Of a stretch of DNA of 64,000 nucleotides, positions 49,398-57,149 are shown piece after piece (the first letter of the stretch is position 1; every line of letters begins with the position of its first letter). The notes under the pieces were generated by a model. The model was not told the origin of the DNA, searched no databases, and saw only the letters and a list, made by a program, of their open reading frames with translations. Source of the DNA: Pseudolactococcus reticulitermitis (GTDB lineage: Bacteria; Bacillota; Bacilli; Lactobacillales; Streptococcaceae); NCBI RefSeq assembly GCF_002260845.1, contig NZ_BEDT01000001.1:496001-560000 (forward strand), given 5' to 3'. A program made the position numbers and the translations under genes.

Positions 49398-51272
49398 TTA
49401 GACAATATTAATGGCATCAAAGCGACACGTGTCATAACAAACGCCACATTTAATACAGATTTCTTGGTCAATCTCATGTACTTTTTTGACTTCGCCATTA
49501 ATCGCCGCAACGGGACAATTTCTAGCACAAGCCGTACAGCCGGTACATTTATCTGGCTGAATTTCATAGCGAATGAGATTTTTACAGACACCCGCTGGAC
49601 AGCGTTTGTCCACAACGTGTGCCACATACTCATCTCGGAAATAGCGGAGAGTTGACAGGACTGGATTGGGTGCGGTTTGTCCTAAACCACATAGGGAATT
49701 CCCCTTGATATGGTCGCACAATTCTTCCATTTTATCCAAATCTTCTAGCGTTGCTTTCCCCATGGTAATCTTGTCAAGGATTTCGAGTAAACGCTTGGTT
49801 CCAATCCGACAAGGGACACATTTGCCACAACTCTCCTCAACCGTAAACTCAAGGAAGAACTTGGCGATATCAACCATACAGTTGCCTTCATCCATGACAA
49901 TCAATCCACCAGAGCCCATCATCGAGCCGATTTCAATCAGATTATCATAGTCAATTGGAATATCGTAATGTTGCACCGGAATACAACCACCAGACGGGCC
50001 ACCAGTTTGGGCAGCCTTAAATTGTTTCCCATCTGGAATCCCGCCGCCAATATCTTCAACGATTTCTCTCAGAGTTGTACCTAAAGGAATTTCAACCAAG
50101 CCTGTATTTTCAATCTTGCCACCAAGGGCAAAGACCTTGGTCCCTTTTGATTTTTCCGTGCCCATACTGGCAAACCATTCCGGACCCTCCAAAATAATTT
50201 TCGGAATATTAGCATAGGTTTCGACATTATTGACAATCGTCGGCTGACCAAACAAGCCTTTTACCGCTGGAAACGGCGGCTTCGGTCTAGGCTCGCCACG
50301 GCGCCCCTCAATACTTTCAAGGAGCGCTGTTTCTTCGCCACAGACAAAGGCACCTGCGCCTAAACGCAAATCAATGTCAAAATCAAAGCCTGTGCCAAAA
50401 ATATTTTGCCCCAGTAGCCCCAAAGCCCGAGCTTGCTCAATGGCAATCTCTAACCGTTCAACAGCCGTTGGGTATTCGGCACGGACATAGATATAGCCTT
50501 GATTGGCACCGATTGTAAAGCCTGCAATCGCCATGGCTTCAAGAACGGCGTGTGGATTACCTTCTAGGACAGAGCGATCCATAAAGGCGCCCGGATCGCC
50601 CTCATCGGCATTACAAATGACATATTTCTGATCTGAAACACTCGCCCTGGCAAATGCCCATTTGCGGAAAGTCGGAAAACCACCGCCGCCACGGCCACGT
50701 AGGCCCGAAGTCTCTAATATATCGATAATATCATCTGCCGAATACTCATTGACAACTTTAGCCAAGGCTTGGTAGCCGTCAAAAGCGATATAGTCCGAAA
50801 TTTTTTCTGGATCGATGCGCCCACAATTATCAAGCGCTACCCGCTTTTGTTTGTGGTAAAACGGTGTATCCATCAGCTTATTCACAACCTCTTTTGTTTT
50901 GTGGTCATGATACAAGAGTTTTTCAACATACTCGCCTTTTATCAAATGCTGACTAACAATTTTCTTGGCATCTTTTGGCTTGACTTGATGGTAGAAAACC
51001 CCATCTGGGTAGACAATAACAATCGGCCCTTGCGCACAAAGGCCGAAACAGCCCGTCCGAACGACATTAACCTTGTCTGTCATATCATTTTTAGCTAATT
51101 CTTCTTTGACTGCTGTGACAAAATCATCACTTTTTGAAGAAAGGCAACCTGTCCCTGCACAGACCATAATTTCAAAATCAAAGGGGTGCTCACCCGTTTC
51201 TTCCATCCGCATGGCAACGGATTGCCGATTGACATTTCGCAAGTCAGATAATTGCTTCCAATTTTTGATCAA
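49398..51272 (-). CDS. hydB: Hydrogenase NADH/FMN subunit HydB (NuoF-like)
   Basis: A 624-residue flavoprotein. The N-terminal thioredoxin-like 2Fe-2S domain has VCAGTGCLSSKS and VVRTGCFGLCAQGP. The NuoF core has GRGGGGFPTFRKWAFARASV (NADH loop), CNADEGDPGAFMDRSVLEG (FMN) and YIYVRAEYPTAVERLEIA, with the N3 cluster in ESCGKCVPCRIGTKRLLEIL. The C-terminus adds two 4Fe-4S sites (CTGCTACARNCPVAAI and CIKCGVCYDTC). This architecture is HydB of trimeric bifurcating hydrogenases rather than complex I. The start is a TTG at 51272 with AAAGGAG upstream; that site overlaps the first tandem repeat copy. Confidence 0.95.
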   Translation of the reverse strand: MIKNWKQLSDLRNVNRQSVAMRMEETGEHPFDFEIMVCAGTGCLSSKSDDFVTAVKEELAKNDMTDKVNVVRTGCFGLCAQGPIVIVYPDGVFYHQVKPKDAKKIVSQHLIKGEYVEKLLYHDHKTKEVVNKLMDTPFYHKQKRVALDNCGRIDPEKISDYIAFDGYQALAKVVNEYSADDIIDILETSGLRGRGGGGFPTFRKWAFARASVSDQKYVICNADEGDPGAFMDRSVLEGNPHAVLEAMAIAGFTIGANQGYIYVRAEYPTAVERLEIAIEQARALGLLGQNIFGTGFDFDIDLRLGAGAFVCGEETALLESIEGRRGEPRPKPPFPAVKGLFGQPTIVNNVETYANIPKIILEGPEWFASMGTEKSKGTKVFALGGKIENTGLVEIPLGTTLREIVEDIGGGIPDGKQFKAAQTGGPSGGCIPVQHYDIPIDYDNLIEIGSMMGSGGLIVMDEGNCMVDIAKFFLEFTVEESCGKCVPCRIGTKRLLEILDKITMGKATLEDLDKMEELCDHIKGNSLCGLGQTAPNPVLSTLRYFRDEYVAHVVDKRCPAGVCKNLIRYEIQPDKCTGCTACARNCPVAAINGEVKKVHEIDQEICIKCGVCYDTCRFDAINIV

Positions 51273-51284
51273 CTTTACTTACTC

Positions 51285-51523
51285 CTTTCTGCGATTTCAC
51301 TTTGTGAAATCTTGAAACTTGACCTACGCTGACGCTCCGCTCAAGCTGGGTCATTCGCGAACTATACCGGCCGCTCAAAGGCTTTCTGCGATTTCACTCT
51401 GTGAAATCTTGAGACTTGACCTAGGCTGACGCTCCGCCCAAGCTGGGTCATTCGCGAACTATACCGGCCGCTCAAAGGCTTTCTGCGATTTTACTTTGTG
51501 AAATCTTGAGACTTGACCTAGGC
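51285..51523. repeat. Tandem 97-bp repeat between hydB and hydC
   Basis: Two full copies (51285-51381 and 51382-51478) differ at about four positions, and a third partial copy (51479-51523) runs into the last codons and stop of hydC. Each copy contains a perfect hairpin GATTTCAC-TTT-GTGAAATC (C for the middle T in copy 2), an imperfect GACC...GGTC stem and CGCGAACTATACCGGCCGC. Ninety-seven is not a multiple of three, so the repeat is not coding. No matching copy was seen elsewhere in the window. It fills most of the hydC-hydB gap, so the message would carry two or three hairpins. Confidence 0.9.
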
Positions 51524-52024
51524 TTCTTTTTGATAGGTCGCAAGGACTTTTTCGCTTTTCTTCTTGTTCAATCGGCCATAGACTTCTTCGTTGACCTTTA
51601 ATACAGGTGCCAAACCACAAGCGCCGATACACCGACAAGATTCCAAAGTAAATTTCTTATCCTCTGTTGTTTCGCCAGATTTGATTTTTAAGATATCGGA
51701 TAGATCATCTAAAATATCGCCAGCACCTTTAACATAGCAAGCCGTTCCCATACAAATACTAATCGTATAGTCGCCTTTAGGGACAAAAGAGAATTGGGAA
51801 TAAAATGTTGCTGTGCTGTAGAGTTCTTCTAAAGGAACGTCTAATGCCCTCGCAATTCGTTCTAACAATTCTTGTGGTAGATAGCCATAAATACGTTGCG
51901 TTTCCTGCAATAAAGGCATCTGTGCCCCTCGTTGACTTCTTAATCGTGAGAGTGCCTTTTCAAATTCTTCTTTTTGACTTTCTGTTTCGACAAAATCAGC
52001 CTGAACAACCTTTTTTTCAATCAC
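51518..52024 (-). CDS. hydC: Hydrogenase subunit HydC (NuoE-like, 2Fe-2S)
   Basis: A 168-residue thioredoxin-fold iron-sulfur protein. It has GAQMPLLQETQRIYGYLPQE, LEELYSTATFYSQFSFVPKG and the cluster ligands CMGTACYVKGAGDIL near residue 92 and ESCRCIGACGLAPVLKVN near 130. It completes the HydABC complex. The start is GTG at 52024, with GAGAGGAG seven bases ahead; the frame up to 52060 would begin at another GTG without a site. First gene of the operon, directly behind the promoter and cre-like site. Its stop lies inside the third repeat copy. Confidence 0.93.
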   Translation of the reverse strand: MIEKKVVQADFVETESQKEEFEKALSRLRSQRGAQMPLLQETQRIYGYLPQELLERIARALDVPLEELYSTATFYSQFSFVPKGDYTISICMGTACYVKGAGDILDDLSDILKIKSGETTEDKKFTLESCRCIGACGLAPVLKVNEEVYGRLNKKKSEKVLATYQKEA

Positions 52025-52085
52025 AATTTTACTCCTCTCAAATTTGTTATTTATAAACACCGCATTTTAACATTTAAAACCAAAA

Positions 52086-52099
52086 GGTAAGCGTTTACA
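52086..52099 (-). promoter_or_regulatory. cre-like site of the hydrogenase operon
   Basis: TGTAAACGCTTACC on the - strand fits TGWNANCGNTNWCA at 13 of 14 positions. It lies 15-28 bases downstream of the -10 box, a position where CcpA usually blocks transcription. Confidence 0.7.
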
Positions 52100-52113
52100 A
52101 TTCTTATAGTTTT

Positions 52114-52122
52114 ATTATATCA
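52114..52122 (-). promoter_or_regulatory. Extended -10 promoter of the hydrogenase/PFOR operon
   Basis: TGATATAAT on the - strand, with TATAAT at 52114-52119. No good -35 box is visible at the proper distance. The leader would be about 80 bases. Confidence 0.65.
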
Positions 52123-52176
52123 TGTTTTCAACTACAAAAAAACGAATAACTGTGTTCTAATCCGATAAAATAAGGG

Positions 52177-52230
52177 TTTTGTCTAATATATTTTACATTT
52201 TATGATTTTTTTAGGTAAAATTAGACAAAA
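52177..52230. repeat. Imperfect inverted repeat upstream of hydC
   Basis: Left arm TTTTGTCTAATATATTTTAC (52177-52196) and right arm GTAAAATTAGACAAAA (52215-52230) match except for a four-base insertion. It lies 55-110 bases upstream of the -10 box and could bind a regulator. It does not match a Rex or Fnr consensus by eye. Confidence 0.55.
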
Positions 52231-52283
52231 ATATTTCGCCTTTTTATTTTAATTTGTTAGATAAATGTCATTTACAAACCTTA

Positions 52284-52316
52284 TAAAAAAATCACTGAAA
52301 TATGATCAGTGATTTT
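52284..52316 (-). terminator. Terminator of the glycosyltransferase/GH18 operon
   Basis: AAAATCACTGA, seven-base loop, TCAGTGATTTT, followed on the - strand by seven T. It lies about 45 bases after the GH18 stop. Confidence 0.85.
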
Positions 52317-52361
52317 CATCATGATTAAAAGATAGCTTAATCTACTAAAAATAGTTTTACT

Positions 52362-53894
52362 TTATGGCGCTTCCTTTAGAACTTCTTTAATTTCACTTTC
52401 AGTCAGTTGTCGCCAAGGAGAATCACTGGGTTTAATGATAGCCTTTTCTGGTGTTTCATTCTGATTCCACCATTTGGCAATATAGCCATTACCACCTAAC
52501 ATCACACGGTCTCCAGCCTGATAGGCCTTTTCATTTCCCCACGCTTCATAAGTGCCCTCTTTGAGGATAGGTATGCTAACCGGCGTTTCACCTTTTAACA
52601 CGGGACCTAGTAATTCCCAAGGATTGGCATCAGCATTTGTCAACGGAACGTTAGGTTCATCTCCTGTTGTCCACCACTTTGCCTGATAAACGTTATGCTG
52701 CCAAACTACTTTTGTCTCGGATAGATAAGTCTTATCTTTTGACCAAATCTGGTAAGGTGATGTTTCAGGATGATCCATTAAATCTTCTTCTGTTAAGTCT
52801 GATACCGTTTCTTTCGTCGTGTTTGCTAACAGACTACCATCAAAGCCAGCCCTTAATATCTTGGAAAATGCTTGATCCTCTTGCTCAACGCCACTATAAA
52901 AATTGGACACGACATTCGTATGCACACTACTTTTAGTCGAGGCTCTATCCCGATTAGCCGACCATATTGACAAACGCCCCATACCATTTTTCTGTGCGAA
53001 CTGATTTAATTCATTCGCATCATCCAATGTAAAAACTTCAGTTAATATATCATTTTGACCAATCATTGGTGTTGCGCCAATTTTTGCCCAGACAGCGCTA
53101 TCGCTCAGTAATATCTTTTTTTGTTGATAAATATTTTTGAGTTGTGCATGCAATGCTTGCAACGCATGAATAGCATTTTTACCCATCGAGAGATTAGACT
53201 TACGTGTCTCCCCAAAATTCATGGTCATCCCATTGACACCAGCTAGTTCGACATCTTCATCTAATAATATTTTGACAGCATTTACCCCATCAGATGTTAA
53301 CCCATCTGTACTGACTGGCAATGTTACCCAGACTGATAATGGCTTTGATTCTTTTTTCCTTTTTTTCTGTAACTCTGCAATTGCTTTTGCACGAATCTTA
53401 CCTGCGGTGGCATCAGTCAAACCTTCATTCTCTAAATCCAGATCAATGGCATTAACCGAATACCGCGCAACTACTGATTCATAGGCAGACATCAATGCTT
53501 TAGAATCCGTATAATTTTGGGCTAATTCATGATTAACGAGACCACCAAAGGAAATCATCACATCCCTATTGTTTTGACGAACTCTTGCAATACGACGCTT
53601 TAAGTCGAGTGACGTTTCAGCTTCATTTAATGAATAGGCGTTCCCCCAACTCGGAGCATTATCTTTATCTGATGCGACAACAAAAGACAAAACAAGATTG
53701 CCCTCGACTTGTTCAAAATCAAACTGTGGCATAAGCGTGACATCAACATAAGATGCAAACCATGGCTTTTCTTTTATCTTTACTTTGCTAATAGTTCTGG
53801 GTACCAGCTGATCAATATTTAAATAGAGTAAACCTCCTGCAATTATTAGCCCTAACAAAATGACTAATCGCAAAAATGATAGTTTCTTTTTCAT
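52362..53894 (-). CDS. Membrane-anchored GH18-type glycosidase with two chitin-binding-like modules
   Basis: A 510-residue protein with an N-terminal membrane anchor or signal (LVILLGLIIAGGLLYL). Its catalytic barrel has FASYVDVTLMPQFDF, VMISFGGLVN near 112, and the GH18 active-site strand NAIDLDLENEG: Asp151, Asp153 and the acid Glu155 of DxxDxDxE are kept, while the first Asp is Asn148. Two CBM5/12-type modules follow, about residues 405-455 and 460-505, each with an AKWW aromatic strip (YQAKWWTTGDEP, YIAKWWNQNETP). It probably cleaves a GlcNAc-containing polymer at the cell surface. It lies 13 bases after the glycosyltransferase gene, so it is its partner. Confidence 0.88.
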   Translation of the reverse strand: MKKKLSFLRLVILLGLIIAGGLLYLNIDQLVPRTISKVKIKEKPWFASYVDVTLMPQFDFEQVEGNLVLSFVVASDKDNAPSWGNAYSLNEAETSLDLKRRIARVRQNNRDVMISFGGLVNHELAQNYTDSKALMSAYESVVARYSVNAIDLDLENEGLTDATAGKIRAKAIAELQKKRKKESKPLSVWVTLPVSTDGLTSDGVNAVKILLDEDVELAGVNGMTMNFGETRKSNLSMGKNAIHALQALHAQLKNIYQQKKILLSDSAVWAKIGATPMIGQNDILTEVFTLDDANELNQFAQKNGMGRLSIWSANRDRASTKSSVHTNVVSNFYSGVEQEDQAFSKILRAGFDGSLLANTTKETVSDLTEEDLMDHPETSPYQIWSKDKTYLSETKVVWQHNVYQAKWWTTGDEPNVPLTNADANPWELLGPVLKGETPVSIPILKEGTYEAWGNEKAYQAGDRVMLGGNGYIAKWWNQNETPEKAIIKPSDSPWRQLTESEIKEVLKEAP

Positions 53895-53907
53895 ACTGTC
53901 CTTTCAA

Positions 53908-56178
53908 TCAATCATGTGCCTTATGATGCTCGATTGCTACACGAAGTGACAACTTCTCTTCTTTTTCACCATAATATAGGATTGAACGCCAATCAATTTC
54001 TTCACTTTGTTCTGTTGCATTTTCTATCTTTTCACTTTTTTCTTCAACCAAAAGCCAATTCAAGAAATTATTTAAAATATCTTTGACCATATTCATCAGT
54101 CCGATATAAGATATCGTTGCCCACAAAGCGGCAACCGTATTAAATCCTGCAAAGAGTGCATTCGGCCAATTGCCATCCTGATAAGATGTCAAACAGGTCA
54201 ACACTGAATAAACAATAATCGCAATTGGCGCAAAAACATACCAACCATGTACAGAGGTTCTATTATCAACTTTTGGTGTTCTAGCAAAGGGAATTTTTTT
54301 ATTCGTCAAACCTTGCTGGATTGATTTAAAGACGCCTGCCAAGTTAACGGGTAATAAGAGTAAATTAAAGCCATAGATACCGAAAACATCTAACCGCTTA
54401 TAGCGCAAATACTTCAAATCACTCGCCATTGCCATAAAATAAGGAATCGCAGAAAGGAGAATAAAGAGACTCAGTAATTTTGAGTCAAAGGGATAAATTA
54501 ATAGAAAGAGTAGGCCAAAACTTGCCCAGGCCACGGAACACATATAGTTCACTCGGATCAAAAATTCCAAGCGTCTCATCGGCTTACCTTCTCGTTTCAG
54601 TTGTTTTCTAGCGGATAGTAATTTAGGTAAAATCAGCAAGCCACCATTGGCCCAACGCCCCCTTTGAATCACTAAAGACCCAAAATCTGGTGGTGTTGCG
54701 CTATAACTTAGTCTTTCCGGATAATTATATAAACGCCACCCTTTTCGACGCAAGTCAATACTTGACTCCGTATCCTCAATAACTGTTCTATCTTGGATAA
54801 AGCGTTGGAAAACAAAGCCATGAATGTCATCGACTTCAGCAATTTCTTCTAATGCTTTCTTGCGAATCACAGCATTAGCACCTACCCAAAAAGTGGCTTC
54901 AAAATGTGTGCTACCTTGATGCAGTAAATGTTGGATATCTGTCGTTGAACCGGTAATTCTTTCGATTCGCGTTGGCGAACCACGGAAAGAAGAATAAGGT
55001 GTTTGTGTCACCGCTATTTGCTCATTTTGCTTTTGATCCATTAAATAGACCAACCGCAAACAATACTCCATCAATAAAATCGAATCCGCATCAAGCGTTA
55101 AAATATACTCACTATCTGGTACTTCTAAACCAAAAGATTCATTTTCTTGAACAGGTAATAAAACTTTATTATTTGCTATTTTTTCAACCTTATATTTCCC
55201 ACCCATTAAATTGATGTAGGAATTGAGATTCATCGCCTTATTGGCTTCATGAGAAAGCGACAGATAGTCTTTTCTTTGAAAAAAACTGATGTTAAACGTA
55301 AAAATCCAAATTAAACGGCAATGCAATTGATGAATCCGTTCATAGCTCATTGCAGCTTCTTCTGAAATCGCCTTATTAATGGCACTTGACGTCAAATACA
55401 AATTATCTGCTAAAGCTTTTATCACTTTATCAACAAAAAAATGATCGACATGATCAGCTGCCTTTTCAGAATTTGCAAGCGCCATTAACCAGTCAGCAGC
55501 CCACTCATATTCCTGCACTAATTTTTGAGTCGCTTCAAAGCCATGGTCAACTTGAGACTTCTTTTTGCTCTTTTTCTTATTTTCAAACGACCGCAATGAC
55601 TGCTTAAACCGTTGACTTGGTCCTTCAAAACGTTTGCTAATATCTAAGACAGCCGCTTTCGTGCTTTCTAACTTGTCTATCGCTTCTTGATGACCAGATT
55701 TTGGTTTATCATCAAGTAAAAGCACAATATGAATATCTGGATATTCTTGAAGCACAGCCGATAATAAGGTTTGACGAATGACTTTAATCTCTTCATCATA
55801 AGAAGGCACTAGCACCATCATTTTAGGTTGTCTTTTTGAAAAATGAGCTTCCATATTTTGACGTGGCACTCTCGTATGCTGCTCAAACCTTTTCAAAGCC
55901 CCTTCTCTTTCAATTAAATACATCAAGGCAGAAAAATCAAGGAGGGTAACGATTACAATATAGAGAATCGTTTCAACAGCAGATCTGAAATTTGGCGTCA
56001 CTTCAATCATCTGTTTATAGACTGTTGAGGAAACATAACATACCCAAAAAAGCAGCGTAACCACGATAAAAATACGATTGATACTCAATTTTCGATTGTT
56101 TTCTTTCATGTGTCTAACGGGCAGAGCAAATAAATCTTTTTCTGTCCCAAATTGTCTTTTTCTAACTGTCACTTGCAT
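53908..56178 (-). CDS. Membrane glycosyltransferase, family 2, processive synthase-like
   Basis: A 756-residue protein. Two membrane helices lie near residues 34-90 and several more after 520. The GT2 core has MMVLVPSYDEE (120), DDK at 156-158, the DxD-type DADS at 363-366, ED at 468-469, and QRGRW at 505-509, the QxxRW of processive polysaccharide synthases. About 150 residues are inserted between DDK and DAD (roughly 160-310), with a very basic KKKSKKKSQVDHGFEA stretch; this is unusual. The product is unknown; a beta-linked cell-surface polymer is likely by class. GGGAGT precedes the ATG. It shares an operon with the GH18 protein. Confidence 0.88.
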   Translation of the reverse strand: MQVTVRKRQFGTEKDLFALPVRHMKENNRKLSINRIFIVVTLLFWVCYVSSTVYKQMIEVTPNFRSAVETILYIVIVTLLDFSALMYLIEREGALKRFEQHTRVPRQNMEAHFSKRQPKMMVLVPSYDEEIKVIRQTLLSAVLQEYPDIHIVLLLDDKPKSGHQEAIDKLESTKAAVLDISKRFEGPSQRFKQSLRSFENKKKSKKKSQVDHGFEATQKLVQEYEWAADWLMALANSEKAADHVDHFFVDKVIKALADNLYLTSSAINKAISEEAAMSYERIHQLHCRLIWIFTFNISFFQRKDYLSLSHEANKAMNLNSYINLMGGKYKVEKIANNKVLLPVQENESFGLEVPDSEYILTLDADSILLMEYCLRLVYLMDQKQNEQIAVTQTPYSSFRGSPTRIERITGSTTDIQHLLHQGSTHFEATFWVGANAVIRKKALEEIAEVDDIHGFVFQRFIQDRTVIEDTESSIDLRRKGWRLYNYPERLSYSATPPDFGSLVIQRGRWANGGLLILPKLLSARKQLKREGKPMRRLEFLIRVNYMCSVAWASFGLLFLLIYPFDSKLLSLFILLSAIPYFMAMASDLKYLRYKRLDVFGIYGFNLLLLPVNLAGVFKSIQQGLTNKKIPFARTPKVDNRTSVHGWYVFAPIAIIVYSVLTCLTSYQDGNWPNALFAGFNTVAALWATISYIGLMNMVKDILNNFLNWLLVEEKSEKIENATEQSEEIDWRSILYYGEKEEKLSLRVAIEHHKAHD

Positions 56179-56344
56179 TACTCCCTATAAAAAATTCAAT
56201 TATTCAATCGAATATGACAACATTCTTTAACTAATACCAACTACTCAGTTAGTATTTTCAAATCGCTAACACGACCTATCGTGAATTTCATAAAGCTAAA
56301 AACAACACATTTATTCCAAAAAATCCCCCTCCTTTTTAACGACA
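56179..56344. other. Leader of the glycosyltransferase operon
   Basis: About 165 bases from the palindrome to the ATG. A clear AAAGGAGGGGG lies near 56324-56335 but no matching frame longer than a few codons follows it, so it may be a short leader peptide site or have no function. Confidence 0.4.
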
Positions 56345-56382
56345 GTTTTTAAACAACTTGTACGTACAAGTTGTTTAAAAAC
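56345..56382. promoter_or_regulatory. Perfect 38-bp palindrome, candidate operator
   Basis: GTTTTTAAACAACTTGTAC is followed directly by its exact reverse complement. The centre ACTTGTACGTACAAGT looks like an operator of a TetR-family repressor. It begins right after a TACACT -10-like box on the - strand (TTGTTT, 17 bases, TACACT), so it would sit at the transcription start of the glycosyltransferase operon. A cruciform or a terminator is less likely because there is no loop and no T-run bias. Confidence 0.75.
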
Positions 56383-56470
56383 AAGTGTATCACAAATGTG
56401 TCAATAAAACAAACATTTTTTTCATTTTATTAAAAGTATTGTGGTTTCTATGTCAAAAATAAAAGTATCA

Positions 56471-56500
56471 AACCCGTAAAAATCATGATTTTTACGGGTT
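56471..56500 (+). terminator. Hairpin with T-run oriented to the + strand
   Basis: AACCCGTAAAAATC and GATTTTTACGGGTT, no more than two loop bases, followed on + by TTTT. No + strand gene lies upstream, so its use is unclear. It may simply insulate the leu operon from the next promoter. Confidence 0.5.
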
Positions 56501-56507
56501 TTTTCTT

Positions 56508-56551
56508 ACAAAAAAAGCGCTTCTAACTACTTCCTGTAGTCAAAAGAGCTT
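56508..56551 (-). terminator. Terminator of the leu operon
   Basis: On the - strand AAGCTCTTTTGACTAC, AGGAA loop, GTAGTTAGAAGCGCTT (four mismatches), followed by seven T. It lies just after leuD. Confidence 0.7.
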
Positions 56552-56558
56552 ATTTTAT

Positions 56559-57149
56559 TTATTGCCAATATCTTGGTCGTTGTTTTTCATAAGCTGTAAT
56601 CAATTCCTCATACTGCAAAGTAATCCCGATATCATCAAGTCCATTAACAAGCTTGCGTTTCCATTCTGCATCAATCTCAAACATAAACTCACCTTTTGAG
56701 GTTTTGATGACTTGATTGGGTAAATCAATTTCAATCATTTCATCCGGCGATAAACCTGCTAGAATTTCACGAGTCTCTAAAGGCTGCACAATCGGTAAAA
56801 TCCCGTTTTTCAGCTCATTATTATAGTGAATATCTGAAAATGAGCCTGCAATAACAGCACGAAAACCATAATCTTTAATCGCCCAAGCTGCGTGTTCACG
56901 AGATGATCCAGAGCCAAAATTATCCCCTGAAATCAAAATCGTTGCCTGTCGATATTCTGGATGATTGAGGACAAAGTCAGGATTTTCAGCCTCTCCATCA
57001 CTCAGATAACGCCATTCAAAAAACATATTTTTGCCAAAGCCTGTTTTATCCGTTGCCTTCAAAAACTGTTTGGGGATGATTTGATCCGTATCGATATTAT
57101 CATTCATCAAGGGCACGGTGGTGCCTGTATAAACAGTAAATTTTTCCAT
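56559..57149 (-). CDS. leuD: 3-isopropylmalate dehydratase small subunit
   Basis: A 196-residue swivel-domain subunit. It has [20 protein letters not shown] at residues 9-28, [20 protein letters not shown] near 75, and the C-terminal [17 protein letters not shown]. Together with LeuC it converts 2-isopropylmalate to 3-isopropylmalate in leucine synthesis. Its ATG shares a base with the leuC stop (TAATG), so translation is coupled. Standard length. Last gene of the operon. Confidence 0.96.
   Translation of the reverse strand: MEKFTVYTGTTVPLMNDNIDTDQIIPKQFLKATDKTGFGKNMFFEWRYLSDGEAENPDFVLNHPEYRQATILISGDNFGSGSSREHAAWAIKDYGFRAVIAGSFSDIHYNNELKNGILPIVQPLETREILAGLSPDEMIEIDLPNQVIKTSKGEFMFEIDAEWKRKLVNGLDDIGITLQYEELITAYEKQRPRYWQ

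Noticed and set aside
51285-51523. CRISPR array
   Set aside because: The units are 97 bp, directly abutting and nearly identical, with no unique spacers and no cas genes nearby.
49398-52024. NuoE/NuoF subunits of complex I
   Set aside because: They lie directly before a true [FeFe]-hydrogenase and HydB has the extra C-terminal 2x4Fe-4S part; no other nuo gene is present.
56345-56382. Terminator
   Set aside because: The palindrome has no loop and no T-run beyond its own arms, and it sits at a predicted transcription start rather than after a gene.
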